The notes under the pieces were generated by a model that saw only the letters and a program-made list of their open reading frames with translations, had not been told where the DNA came from and did no database searches. This document shows, piece after piece, positions 1 through 8,822 of a stretch of 64,000 nucleotides of DNA. Position 1 is the first letter of the stretch. Every line of letters starts with the position of its first letter. Origin of the DNA: Paraburkholderia fungorum. GTDB taxonomy: Bacteria > Pseudomonadota > Gammaproteobacteria > Burkholderiales > Burkholderiaceae. Made by a program: the position numbers and the translations under genes. Location of the stretch: NCBI RefSeq assembly GCF_902833645.1, contig NZ_CADFGE010000008.1, positions 62,001 to 126,000 of the forward strand, in the 5' to 3' direction.

Positions 1-1
1 C

Positions 2-601
2 GGCAGCCTGCTGAATACGCGCATCGTCATCCACATGAAGAAGCCCACGCGGATTCTGTCGATCGGGTTCGCGCTGCTGCTGTTCGCCGCGATCGCGCTG
101 GCGTTCGCCAATCCGCAGACCCCGCACGTGTGGATCGAATTGCCGATGGCGGCGGTCGGTATCGGCCTCGGTTTCATCCTGAACAATCTGAATGTGTTCG
201 GCCAGGAGATTGCCGGACGCGAACGTTTCGGTATCACGACGGCGCTGCTTCAGTCCACGCGGATGGTGGGCGGGATGCTCGGCACCAGCATTGTGGCAAC
301 CGTGGTGCAGCATCACTATCGCGACGTGGTGACGCGTACGATGAGCGTGCTCGGCGAGCCGGCCGTTTCGCAATGGCAGCCGCGTTTCGTCGATCTGCGC
401 ATCCTGATCGACGAAGCATCGCGACTGAAACTGATTGCGGATATGAAGCCGTCGGGCCTCAATACGCTGGCGTTGATCGACACGGCACGCGATGCGCTGG
501 TGCAGTCGATTCATATCGGTGTATGGCTGACGGCGGTAGCGGCATTGGCGGCGGCACTGCTCGTGCAGCGCATCTCGCACGTGGTGTTTCGCAAGAGCTG
601 A
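2..601 (+). CDS. DHA2-family MFS multidrug exporter, C-terminal part
   Basis: The frame is open from the left edge, so the gene begins outside the window; about 199 C-terminal residues are seen. They contain three or four hydrophobic helices and the segment GLGFILNNLNVFGQEI followed by GITTALLQSTRMVGGMLGTS, which is typical of the last helices of 14-helix (DHA2, EmrB/QacA-like) proton-driven drug exporters. The polar stretch around residues 100-155 of the visible part is the long loop before the final helix. It converges with kdgD, whose end lies about 80 bp away. Family assignment is good; the substrate cannot be told. Confidence 0.8.
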   Translation, partial: GSLLNTRIVIHMKKPTRILSIGFALLLFAAIALAFANPQTPHVWIELPMAAVGIGLGFILNNLNVFGQEIAGRERFGITTALLQSTRMVGGMLGTSIVATVVQHHYRDVVTRTMSVLGEPAVSQWQPRFVDLRILIDEASRLKLIADMKPSGLNTLALIDTARDALVQSIHIGVWLTAVAALAAALLVQRISHVVFRKS

Positions 602-682
602 ACGGCGGCGTGGCCGCGACCGTTTCGCGGCTGCGGCCCGCGCCGCTTCTTGCATCGGCTATTGCAGCACTTATTGCATCGG

Positions 683-1600
683 TTATTGCGCGCCGAGCTT
701 CCTGATCAGCACGTCGAGTTGCGCCATTTCCTCTTCGGTCAGATCGGTCAACGGCGCACGCACCGGTCCCGCGCTGTGGCCGACCAGCTTCGCGCCGGCC
801 TTCACGATACTGACCGCGTAGCCCTGGCGGCGATTACGGATCGCCAGATACGGCAGGAAGAATTCATCGATCAGCCTGCCGACGGTAGCGTGGTCGTCCG
901 CGGCAATCGCGCGGTAGAAGTCCATCGCGGTCTTCGGGATAAAGTTGAAGACCGCCGACGAGTACACCGGCACGCCCATCGCCTTATAAGCCGCAGCGTA
1001 GATTTCCGCGGTCGGCAGGCCGCCGAGGTACGAGAAACGCTCACCCAGACGCCGGCGAATCGTCACCATGTTCTCGATTTCACCCACGCCGTCCTTGAAG
1101 CCGATCAGGTTCGGGCAACGGTCGGCGAGACGTTCGAGCATATCCGCGTTCAGCTTCGAATTCGCGCGGTTATAGACGATCACGCCGATGTTCTTCACCG
1201 CCTTGCAGACCTGCTCGACATGCGCGGCAATGCCCTCCTGCGACGCCTCGGTCAGGTAGTGCGGCATCAGCAGCACGCCGCTCGCGCCGAGACGTTCGGC
1301 TTCCTTAGCATATTCAATCGCGACGCGCGTCGGGCCGCCCGCACCGGCGAGAATCGGCACCTTGCCGCGGCAGGTCTCGGTCGCCGTGCGAACCACCTCC
1401 GTGTAGTCGCTTCTGGTCAGCGAGAAAAATTCGCCGGTGCCGCCCGCGGCGAACAATGCCGTCGCGCCATACGGCGCGAGCCATTCGAGGCGCGCAGCAT
1501 AGGTATCGGCGCGGAAATCGCCCTGTTCGTCGAAGTCGGTCACCGGAAACGACAGCAGGCCTTCCGAGACGATTGCTTTGAGTTCTTGAGGTGAGGTCAT
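683..1600 (-). CDS. kdgD: 5-dehydro-4-deoxyglucarate dehydratase
   Basis: 305 aa, the normal length for the family. It should convert 5-keto-4-deoxy-D-glucarate to alpha-ketoglutarate semialdehyde with loss of water and CO2. The protein is a DapA/NAL-type (beta/alpha)8 barrel: GGTGEFFSL near residue 54 is the barrel signature, the tyrosine of VIVYNRANS lies near residue 145, and the Schiff-base lysine is in LIGFKDGVGE. It lies downstream of gudD, separated by a terminator-like hairpin, and acts directly after GudD. The alpha-ketoglutarate semialdehyde dehydrogenase needed for the last step is not in the window. The ATG at 1600 lacks a strong Shine-Dalgarno. Confidence 0.93.
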   Translation of the reverse strand: MTSPQELKAIVSEGLLSFPVTDFDEQGDFRADTYAARLEWLAPYGATALFAAGGTGEFFSLTRSDYTEVVRTATETCRGKVPILAGAGGPTRVAIEYAKEAERLGASGVLLMPHYLTEASQEGIAAHVEQVCKAVKNIGVIVYNRANSKLNADMLERLADRCPNLIGFKDGVGEIENMVTIRRRLGERFSYLGGLPTAEIYAAAYKAMGVPVYSSAVFNFIPKTAMDFYRAIAADDHATVGRLIDEFFLPYLAIRNRRQGYAVSIVKAGAKLVGHSAGPVRAPLTDLTEEEMAQLDVLIRKLGAQ

Positions 1601-1649
1601 GGCGTGAATGGCTTAGTAGCGTAATAGCGTAAATTTTGTCGGTGAAAAC

Positions 1650-1673
1650 GAGCGGCGGCACCCGCCGCCGCTC
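1650..1673 (-). terminator. Rho-independent terminator-like hairpin between gudD and kdgD
   Basis: Arms GAGCGGCGGC (1650-1659) and GCCGCCGCTC (1664-1673) are perfectly complementary with a 4-nt loop. Read on the minus strand they are followed by GTTTT. The hairpin sits directly after the gudD stop, so it may end or attenuate transcription before kdgD. Confidence 0.65.
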
Positions 1674-1688
1674 AAATCATCAAGAGAC

Positions 1689-3038
1689 TTAGCGCACCAG
1701 ACACGGGCGCTTGTTGTCGAACTTCCAGTTCGGAATCAGGTATTGCATGGCCACGCCGTCGTCGCGTGCGCCGAGGCCGTGTTGCTGATACAGCGCATGC
1801 GCCTTCTCGATCTCGTCCATATCCAGTTCGACACCGAGGCCGGCGGCCTGAGGCACCTTGACCTTGCCGCCGACGATCTGCAACGGCTCACGCGTCAGGC
1901 GCTGACCGTCCTGCCAGATCCAGTGCGTGTCGATCGCCGTAATCTTGCCGGGCGCCGCCGCCGCGACATGCGTGAACATCGCGAGCGAAATGTCGAAGTG
2001 GTTGTTCGAGTGCGAGCCCCAGGTGAGCCCCCATTCATTGCACATCTGCGCCACCCGCACCGAACCCTGCATGGTCCAGAAATGCGGATCGGCAAGCGGA
2101 ATATCCACCGACTGCAACTGGATCGCGTGACCCATCTGACGCCAGTCGGTCGCGATCATGTTGGTCGCCGTCGGCAAACCGGTCGCGCGGCGGAACTCGG
2201 CCATCACCTCGCGGCCCGAATAGCCGTTCTCCGCGCCGCACGGATCTTCCGCGTAAGCCAGCACGTCGTGCTTGTCGCGGCACAGGCGCACCGCTTCCGC
2301 GAGCGACCATGCGCCGTTCGGGTCGAGCGTGACGCGGGCGTTGGGGAAACGCTCGGCGAGCGCCGTGACCGCTTCGATTTCGGCGTCGCCCGGCAACACG
2401 CCGCCTTTGAGCTTGAAATCGTTGAAGCCATAGCGCGCCTGCGCCGCCTCGGCGAGCCGCACGACTGCCTCGGGCGTCATCGCTTCTTCGGTACGCAGAC
2501 GCTCCCAGTCGTCGCGCCCCTCCGCGCCGCTCGCATAGGGCAGATCGGTTTTCTTGCGGTCGCCGATATAGAACAGATAGCCGAGCATTTCCACTTCGTC
2601 GCGTTGCTGGCCTTCACCGAGCAGCGCCGCGACGGGGACGCCAAGATGCTGACCGAGCAGATCGAGCAACGCGGCTTCGAGCGCTGTCACCGCGTGAATG
2701 GTGGTGCGCAGATCGAAGGTCTGCAGACCGCGGCCACCGGCATCACGATCGGCGAACTGGGTACGCGCTTTGTTCAGGATAGCTTGAAGATTGCCGATCG
2801 ACTGACCGACGACCAGCGGACGCGCATCGTCGATGGTCTGGCGGATGCTCTCGCCGCCCGGCACTTCGCCGACGCCCGTATGTCCGGCGCTGTCGCGCAG
2901 AATGACGATATTGCGTGTGAAGAACGGGCCATGCGCGCCGCTCAGATTCATCAGCATGCTGTCACGGCCGGCGACGGGCACGACGCGCAGCTCGGTCACG
3001 ATCGGCGTAGCGTTCGATTGGGATGAGTTCGTGGACAT
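1689..3038 (-). CDS. gudD: Glucarate dehydratase
   Basis: 449 aa, full length for the mandelate-racemase/enolase subfamily that dehydrates D-glucarate (and L-idarate) to 5-keto-4-deoxyglucarate. Visible active-site landmarks are FKLKGG near residue 207 (KxK base), LDPNGAW (metal Asp), AEDPCG (metal Glu), TNMIATDW (third metal ligand region) and WGSHSNNHFDIS (catalytic His). These match GlucD rather than galactarate or mandelate enzymes. It lies between gudP and kdgD on the same strand. The start at 3038 gives the usual MSTN-type N-terminus. Very secure. Confidence 0.95.
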   Translation of the reverse strand: MSTNSSQSNATPIVTELRVVPVAGRDSMLMNLSGAHGPFFTRNIVILRDSAGHTGVGEVPGGESIRQTIDDARPLVVGQSIGNLQAILNKARTQFADRDAGGRGLQTFDLRTTIHAVTALEAALLDLLGQHLGVPVAALLGEGQQRDEVEMLGYLFYIGDRKKTDLPYASGAEGRDDWERLRTEEAMTPEAVVRLAEAAQARYGFNDFKLKGGVLPGDAEIEAVTALAERFPNARVTLDPNGAWSLAEAVRLCRDKHDVLAYAEDPCGAENGYSGREVMAEFRRATGLPTATNMIATDWRQMGHAIQLQSVDIPLADPHFWTMQGSVRVAQMCNEWGLTWGSHSNNHFDISLAMFTHVAAAAPGKITAIDTHWIWQDGQRLTREPLQIVGGKVKVPQAAGLGVELDMDEIEKAHALYQQHGLGARDDGVAMQYLIPNWKFDNKRPCLVR

Positions 3039-3163
3039 GAGAATGGACCCGGTTGAGTTAGCGAGCCAGCAGGTGGGCGTCCGCGCGCTGGATTAGCGCG
3101 CTCGGGACCCGTGCCGGGCAAAAAGTGGGAAATGCGTGATTCATGATCGGCGATTTTCGCTGG

Positions 3164-4492
3164 TCAGTGGGCTTTGCTATGCAAAGGCTCCGGCAACGCG
3201 TCCCGATTCACGCGGTGATTGCGGGTCAGGAAACCGGCCGCCGCCGCGATCAGCGAAGCCACGCCCAGCGCGTACAAACCGCCAGTAATCGAGCCGGTGT
3301 GCTGCTGCAAATAACCGAACGCGGCCGGTGCGAAAAAGCCGCCGAGGTTGCCGACCGAGTTGATCAGCGCGATCACGGCTGCGGCAACGCGCGCGTCGAG
3401 ATAACCCTGCGGAATCGGCCAGAAGAGCGACGAGGCCGCCTTGAAACCGATCGCTGAGAAACAGATAGCCACGAAAGACAGCACCGGATTACCCGAAGTC
3501 GAAGCGAACAACCCGCACGCCGCGATCACGAGCGCCACCGCCAGCCACGCCTGCTGAAAACGCCATTTCGCCGACAACACCGCGAAGCAGTACATCGCGA
3601 CCATGGCGATGAGCCACGGGATGGTATTGAACATGCCGACTTCAAAGTCCGAGAGCCCACCCATCTTGCGGATGATCGTCGGCAGCCAGAACGTCGCCGC
3701 GTAGATGGTCAGTTGAATCGCGAAGTACAGAAAGCAGAACAGGAGAATCTGCGGGTCTTTCAGCAGCTTCATCGGCGGCAGATGCGCGCCGCCGTGCGCC
3801 TCACGCTCGGCCTGCTCCGCGGCGATCGAGCTTTCGAGCACGGCCTGCTCCTCAGCCGTCAGCCACGAGGCATCGCGAATGCGCGATTTCAGCAGCAACC
3901 AGCTCACACCGCACAGCACGATTGAAAAACCGCCTTCAATCAGAAACATCCATTGCCAGCCCTGCAAGCCGAGGCCGCGAATCGACAGCAGACTGCCGGT
4001 GATCGGCCCGGACAGCACCGACGCCAGCGCGGAGCCCGAGAGAAAAACCGCCACGGCCTTGCCGCGTTCTTTCTGCGGCAGCCATTGGGTGAAGTAAAAC
4101 ACCACGCCCGGAAAGAAGCCGGCTTCAGCGATGCCGAGCAGAAAGCGCAATACATAGAAGGACGTATCGTTCCAGACGAACGCCATGGCCGCCGCGACCA
4201 GCCCCCAGGTGCCCATGATGCGGGTCAGCCACGCGCGCGCGCCGTACTTCTGCATCAATACGTTCGACGGCACTTCAAACAGCGCGTAGCCGACAAAGAA
4301 CAAGCCGCTCCCCAGACCGTACGCGGCGGCGCCGATGCCGAGGTCCGCCTGCATGTGGGAATTGACGAAGCCGATGTTCACGCGATCGATGTAGTTCGCG
4401 ATGAACATGATCAGAAACAGCGGCAAGATGTGCCGCTTGACCTTCGAGACTGCGGATTCGAGCGCGTCGGCGGCGGTAAGAGCAGATGTCAA
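3164..4492 (-). CDS. gudP: D-glucarate/galactarate MFS permease
   Basis: 442 aa from the chosen start. A twelve-helix anion:cation symporter of the major facilitator superfamily with the motif FIANYIDRVNIGFVN in helix 1 and GIAEAGFFPGVVFYFTQWLP in helix 4/5, both hallmarks of GudP/ExuT-type sugar-acid uptake proteins. The open frame extends upstream to 4678, but that extension has no membrane character. I chose TTG at 4492 because GGAG (4499-4502) stands 6 nt upstream. It is the first gene of a gudP-gudD-kdgD set, divergent from an FCD regulator. Function from context: uptake of D-glucarate. Confidence 0.88.
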   Translation of the reverse strand: MTSALTAADALESAVSKVKRHILPLFLIMFIANYIDRVNIGFVNSHMQADLGIGAAAYGLGSGLFFVGYALFEVPSNVLMQKYGARAWLTRIMGTWGLVAAAMAFVWNDTSFYVLRFLLGIAEAGFFPGVVFYFTQWLPQKERGKAVAVFLSGSALASVLSGPITGSLLSIRGLGLQGWQWMFLIEGGFSIVLCGVSWLLLKSRIRDASWLTAEEQAVLESSIAAEQAEREAHGGAHLPPMKLLKDPQILLFCFLYFAIQLTIYAATFWLPTIIRKMGGLSDFEVGMFNTIPWLIAMVAMYCFAVLSAKWRFQQAWLAVALVIAACGLFASTSGNPVLSFVAICFSAIGFKAASSLFWPIPQGYLDARVAAAVIALINSVGNLGGFFAPAAFGYLQQHTGSITGGLYALGVASLIAAAAGFLTRNHRVNRDALPEPLHSKAH

Positions 4493-4544
4493 GGTTGTCT
4501 CCAGTTCCGGCCACTCCGGCGGCCTGCTCCGTAACACGTGATAC

Positions 4545-4557
4545 GTTGTCTGACGAC
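4545..4557 (+). promoter_or_regulatory. Candidate operator for the FCD regulator, site 1
   Basis: GTTGTCTGACGAC, 53 bp upstream of the gudP start. An 11/13-matching copy in inverted orientation occurs at 4688-4700. FadR/FCD-family regulators commonly bind short GTnGTnnnAC-like palindromes, so these are plausible operators; no binding evidence exists here. Confidence 0.45.
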
Positions 4558-4687
4558 AGTCTACCCGCTTCTTTCCATCGATTCCAATAAGGTGTTTACC
4601 CTGCCACTTGCCTCGCACTCCGGCCGGGTATAGTGAAAAAAGCAGCGGGCACGGCATTCCCACCTTGGAAAAGGTCAATCAAAATAA

Positions 4688-4700
4688 GACGTCCGACAAC
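4688..4700 (-). promoter_or_regulatory. Candidate operator for the FCD regulator, site 2
   Basis: Minus-strand reading GTTGTCGGACGTC, paired with the site at 4545-4557. The 400-bp gap between gudP and the regulator otherwise contains no gene. Confidence 0.45.
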
Positions 4701-4891
4701 AAAACATAAACCGCTTGCAGTAGAGACCGGAAAGGGTCGATCCGTCGCCGCGCGCATCCCCCGGGAGCGAGTGTTTCGAGTCGCGATCAATCGGACTGAC
4801 GCTATGATGGCTATGTCGAAGCGCCCTATGACTTCACTCGCACCCGCGACGGGTGTATTTCCAGCCGATCAGATTAATCAACAAACCGTAA

Positions 4892-5602
4892 ATGAGCAGC
4901 CTGACTGAGAAGGTGGTGGCCAGCCTTTCCGACGAAATCCGCCGCGGCGCCCTGAGGCCGGGAGACCGCATTCCTACGGAAGTCGCCATGATGAAGCAGC
5001 TCTCGGTGAGCCGCTCCGTGGTTCGCGAGGCAATCTCGCGCCTGCAGGCGGCTAAAGTGGTCGAGACGCGTCACGGCATCGGCACGTTCGTGCTGGAGCC
5101 GGCCACGGAACAGTCGATGCAGTTGCCCGCCGCCGACCTCTCCAGCATGCTGGACGTGATGGCGATCATTGAATTTCGCATCGATGTGGAAGCTGCTTCG
5201 GCTGCGCTCGCCGCGGCACGGCGTACCGAGCAGAATCTCAAGCAGATTCGTGCCGCACTGGAACGCTTCGAGTCGGAACTCGAACGTGGGAGTACGGACA
5301 CGCTCGCGCATGACATCGAGTTTCATTTGCAGATCGCCCGGGCCAGCGGCAACCGCTATTTCTTCGATGTGCTCAGTCAACTCGGCCGCTCGGTGAGCCC
5401 GCGCACGCGGCTCGGATCAGCCGAGATCGCGGAGCTCGATCATATTGAAACCTTGCGCAATGTGCTGGGCGAGCACCAGATGATTTACCGGGCCATCGAA
5501 CGTCAGGACGCCGACGACGCACGCGCCGCGATGCGCATGCATCTGAGCAATAGCCGCGAGCGGCTTCGGCGCGCGCATGAGTCGAGCAAGGCGGCCGGCT
5601 AA
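4892..5602 (+). CDS. GntR-family (FadR/FCD) transcriptional regulator of the glucarate genes
   Basis: 236 aa. N-terminal winged helix-turn-helix (about residues 5-70) with the GntR signature LRPGDRIPTEVAMMKQLSVSR, then an all-helical FCD ligand-binding domain (about 85-225). The FCD metal and effector ligands are expected at the D of HDIEFHLQIARASGN and at the histidines of LGEHQMIYRAIE and RMHLSNSRER, all present. It is divergent from gudP, and similar half-palindromes lie in the shared intergenic region, so it probably represses gudP-gudD-kdgD until a sugar acid binds. No Shine-Dalgarno is visible before ATG 4892. Confidence 0.88.
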   Translation: MSSLTEKVVASLSDEIRRGALRPGDRIPTEVAMMKQLSVSRSVVREAISRLQAAKVVETRHGIGTFVLEPATEQSMQLPAADLSSMLDVMAIIEFRIDVEAASAALAAARRTEQNLKQIRAALERFESELERGSTDTLAHDIEFHLQIARASGNRYFFDVLSQLGRSVSPRTRLGSAEIAELDHIETLRNVLGEHQMIYRAIERQDADDARAAMRMHLSNSRERLRRAHESSKAAG

Positions 5603-5689
5603 GCCCAGGAGCGGGGCTTATCAGGCTCACCCGCGGCGGCCTGAACCGGCTCAGCGTTTCACGCCGCGTGGCCGCGCCGTGCAAGCGAT

Positions 5690-6025
5690 CTACGCTGCCG
5701 GCGCATAGCCGTCCTCAGCCGGCTCCTCCACCTCCAGCCCCATCAAGGCCGAACTCAACGATTTGCCATGCGCGTCCAGCGCCAGCGAGCGCGTCACGCC
5801 CCCGCCGAGCGCCTCGCCAAGTACGAAGTTGAATGCGGCAATGGCAGGCAATTCGTAACGCACGACATTGCCGCGCACCACCTCGCCGAGATGCGCCTTG
5901 ACCCGCTCGGCGCTCAACACCGCTCGCAGATGCTCATAGTGTCTGGCGTCGTAACAGATGACGGAGATATTCAGCGTATTGCCCTTATCGCCGGTCCGCG
6001 AATGCGCAAGTTCACGTAGTTTCAT
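5690..6025 (-). CDS. Small conserved companion of AtuA-like protein
   Basis: 111 aa from ATG 6025, one base after the stop of the AtuA-like gene, so translation is probably coupled; an upstream in-frame start at 6067 would overlap that gene. The opening LRELAHSRTGDKGNTLNISVICYD resembles the short C-terminal domain found fused to, or encoded next to, acyclic terpene utilisation protein AtuA (DUF1446) in other bacteria. No signal peptide or membrane helix. It is probably a subunit of, or helper to, the upstream protein. The biochemical role is unknown. Confidence 0.8.
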   Translation of the reverse strand: MKLRELAHSRTGDKGNTLNISVICYDARHYEHLRAVLSAERVKAHLGEVVRGNVVRYELPAIAAFNFVLGEALGGGVTRSLALDAHGKSLSSALMGLEVEEPAEDGYAPAA

Positions 6026-6026
6026 G

Positions 6027-7385
6027 TCACGCCTCCACCAGCGAGAAAGTAGGCCTGGCGTGCTCACGCGGCAGCAACACCGATTGCACCGCGACGACTT
6101 CGCGTGCCGACTTCGTCACGCCGCCACCGCCCGCCGGCCCGTTCGTATAAAGCGTCTCCACCTCGTTGCCGATCCGTACCGCTTGCGCCAGCGAGTCGGC
6201 GCGCCCCGCGACCCGTGCCCGGACCTCATAGGGCTCGGCGTGGTCGACCGCCAGCGCTTCGCCATGCAATGCATTCACACCGATCAGATCGAATCGCAAT
6301 TCACGCGTATCCACACCGGTCAAGGCGAGCCTTTCCCGCACGATATCGAGCGCGAGCCGGGCACGTGCCAGCGCGCCGGGACCGCCGTACGAGATCTGCC
6401 CCTCGCCGATATAGCCGTCGAAATAAGCGACCGACACCTTCAACGTATCCGTACGCGGCGCGCCACGTCCACCGCTCACGCGAATGCGATCCGGCGCTTC
6501 CTGCGCGACACGCACCTGCGTGAAGTCGGCGACCACGTCCGGTTGCAGATAGCGCTGCGGATCGTGAATCTCGTACAGCAGTTGCTCCTTGCAGCTTGCT
6601 TCGGTCACCCGTCCGCCGGCCTGCGCGAGCTTGGTAATGATCACCGAACCGTCCTGCCCGACTTCGGCGATGGGAAAGCCGAGCCGCGCGAGATTCGGGA
6701 CGTCCTTGAAACCCGGGTCCGCAAAATAGCCTCCGGTGATTTGTCCCGCGCATTCGAGCAGATGGCCGATCACGGTTGCCTGCCCGAGCGTTTGCCAGTC
6801 GTCCATCCGCCACCCGAATTCATGGATCAACGGCGCGACGAACAAGGATGGATCGGCAACACGTCCGGTCAGCACGATTTGCGCGCCGGCCGCCAGCGCC
6901 TCGACAATCGCCGCCGCGCCAAGGTACGCATTCGCGGAGACGAGGCGATCCTTATACGACGCGACGCTTTCCCCCGACTCCTCGAAGCGGAAATTGCCCT
7001 GCCGCACCACGTCGAGCACATCGTCGCCGGTGACGGCGGCAATCTTCACCGGACCGAGTCCGAGCGAGTGCGCGATCTCGGCAGTCTTCTTCGCCGCCGC
7101 GAGTGGATTGGCCGCACCCATGTTCGACACGATCCGCACGCCGTTGCGAATCGCAGCGGGCAGCACGGCCGCCATGCGCGTTTCGAGCAACGGGTCGTAA
7201 CCCTGTTCGGGATCTTTGCTGCGCGCCTGCTGCGCAATCGCGATGGTGCGCTCGGCGAGGCATTCGAACACCAGGTAATCGAGCGCGCCATGTTCCGCCA
7301 GTTCGGCCGCCGGCTCGATACGGTCGCCGGAATACCCCGCGCCCGCGCCGATTCGCACCGGCCGTCTATGTGGAGTCGTTGTCAT
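6027..7385 (-). CDS. AtuA-like / DUF1446 family protein
   Basis: 452 aa, soluble. It opens with RPVRIGAGAGYSGDRIEPAAELAEHGALDY and contains SNMGAANPLAAA, LTGRVADPSLF and GECAG-like LLECAGQITGGYF, the usual conserved blocks of DUF1446. The family is named for the acyclic terpene utilisation gene atuA of Pseudomonas, but most members sit beside carboxylate or acyl-CoA catabolic genes and have no proven reaction. Here it lies between a small companion and a CitMHS symporter, with a LysR regulator, and not with an atuC/F carboxylase. A role in catabolism of an imported organic acid is therefore more likely than terpene degradation. Confidence 0.85.
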   Translation of the reverse strand: MTTTPHRRPVRIGAGAGYSGDRIEPAAELAEHGALDYLVFECLAERTIAIAQQARSKDPEQGYDPLLETRMAAVLPAAIRNGVRIVSNMGAANPLAAAKKTAEIAHSLGLGPVKIAAVTGDDVLDVVRQGNFRFEESGESVASYKDRLVSANAYLGAAAIVEALAAGAQIVLTGRVADPSLFVAPLIHEFGWRMDDWQTLGQATVIGHLLECAGQITGGYFADPGFKDVPNLARLGFPIAEVGQDGSVIITKLAQAGGRVTEASCKEQLLYEIHDPQRYLQPDVVADFTQVRVAQEAPDRIRVSGGRGAPRTDTLKVSVAYFDGYIGEGQISYGGPGALARARLALDIVRERLALTGVDTRELRFDLIGVNALHGEALAVDHAEPYEVRARVAGRADSLAQAVRIGNEVETLYTNGPAGGGGVTKSAREVVAVQSVLLPREHARPTFSLVEA

Positions 7386-7418
7386 GATGATCGCGTCCGT
7401 TCAGTGAAGCCGTGCGGC

Positions 7419-8723
7419 TCACAGTGAGAATATCCCCAGCACGACGCAGGCAATCGTCATCACGATCGACGCGGCGAACAGCAAGGGAAACGTAAATTTC
7501 TGGTGATCGGCAAGATCGATGCCGCACAAGCCGACTACGAGAAACGTCGCTGGCGTAAGGGGGCTGACCGGGAAGCCGGTCGTCATCTGCCCGAGCAGCG
7601 CGGCCTGGCCGACGTGCACGGCGGGCACGCCGAGTTGGCCGGCCACTTCGGCAATCACCGGCAACACGCCGAAGTAAAACGAGTCCGGGTCGAACAGCAT
7701 GCTGAGCGGCATCGACAGCACGCCGAGCACGACGGGAATGTGCCCCGCCATCGCGGGCGGCACGAAACCGACGGCTGCCTGTGCCATCGCTTTCAGCATG
7801 CCGCTGCCCTGCATCACGCCTGTGAACACGCCGGCCGCGAGCAGAATGCCGGCCATCATCAGCGCGGCGCGCGCGTGAGCGTCGATCCGCTTGCGCTGCA
7901 TGTCGACGTTCGGATAGTTCACCATCAACGCGACGCATAGCCCGACCATGAACATGATCGCGGGCGGAATCTTCTCGCCCATCACGACCATCGTGCCGAG
8001 TACGACCAGCGTCAGGACGATGTTGCACCAGAAGTTTTTCGGCCGGCGCAAGGCTTGCTCCTCCGGCGTCAGCTTGCGCTCCGGCATCGGTATCGAAGCG
8101 CTCGCGGCGCTAAGACCCAGGCGCTTTTCCTCGCGCCGCCCGAGCCAGAATGCCACGCCGAAAACGAACACCAGCCCGATCAACTGCACGGGAATCAGCG
8201 GATTGAACAGCGCCGAAATCGGCAGATGCAGCGACGCCGACGCGCGGATCATCGGCCCGGTCCACGGAAGAAAGTTGATACCGGCAGCCATCGAAACGGC
8301 CGCGGCCAGCACGCGCCGGTCCATTTTCAGACGATCGTAGAGCGGCAGCATCGCGGGAATCGTGACGAGAAAGCACACTGCGCCGGAGCCGTCCAGGTGA
8401 ATCAGCAGCGCGAGCAAGGTGGTGCCCATCACGATTCGCGTGGGCCGCGTACCGACCGCGCGCAGGATGCGGTCGATGATCGGATCGAGCGTGCCGGCGT
8501 CGGTGATGGTGCCGAAGTAGAGAATCGCGAAGACGAACATGCCGACCACGGGCGCGAGGCTCTTGAGCCCGTCGATCACGAACTTGCTGGTCTGAAAGCC
8601 GAAGCCGCCGATGAGCGACGCCGCAATCGGCACGATGATGAGCGCCACCAGCGGCGACATCCGTTTCGACAGAATCGCGCCGAGCAGCACGGCGATGGTA
8701 GCCAGCCCCAGTAGTGGCAGCAT
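7419..8723 (-). CDS. CitMHS-family carboxylate (citrate-metal:proton) symporter
   Basis: 434 aa with about twelve membrane helices. The N-terminus MLPLLGLATIAVLLGAILSK and the segments LLIHLDGSGAVCFLVTIPAMLPLY and MAAGINFLPWTGPMIRASASL are characteristic of the CitM/CitH family, which imports divalent-metal complexes of citrate and similar acids with protons. Start ATG 8723 has AGGAG 8 nt upstream. It is the first gene of an operon with the AtuA-like gene (33-bp gap) and faces a LysR regulator. The exact substrate is not determinable. Confidence 0.88.
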   Translation of the reverse strand: MLPLLGLATIAVLLGAILSKRMSPLVALIIVPIAASLIGGFGFQTSKFVIDGLKSLAPVVGMFVFAILYFGTITDAGTLDPIIDRILRAVGTRPTRIVMGTTLLALLIHLDGSGAVCFLVTIPAMLPLYDRLKMDRRVLAAAVSMAAGINFLPWTGPMIRASASLHLPISALFNPLIPVQLIGLVFVFGVAFWLGRREEKRLGLSAASASIPMPERKLTPEEQALRRPKNFWCNIVLTLVVLGTMVVMGEKIPPAIMFMVGLCVALMVNYPNVDMQRKRIDAHARAALMMAGILLAAGVFTGVMQGSGMLKAMAQAAVGFVPPAMAGHIPVVLGVLSMPLSMLFDPDSFYFGVLPVIAEVAGQLGVPAVHVGQAALLGQMTTGFPVSPLTPATFLVVGLCGIDLADHQKFTFPLLFAASIVMTIACVVLGIFSL

Positions 8724-8782
8724 GTGCTTGTCTCCTATGTTGTTTTTTACTGCGATCGAGCGTAAGTTCGGGGCAACAATAA

Positions 8783-8802
8783 ATCAATTGAAATGAATTG
8801 AT
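8783..8802. promoter_or_regulatory. Palindrome in the LysR/CitMHS intergenic region
   Basis: ATCAATT (8783-8789) and AATTGAT (8796-8802) are perfect inverted repeats around 6 nt. The site lies 20 bp before the LysR start and 60 bp before the symporter start. It contains T-N11-A spacing, so it is a good candidate operator for the LysR protein. Confidence 0.5.
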
Positions 8803-8822
8803 CGCAGCAATCACAAACCATT

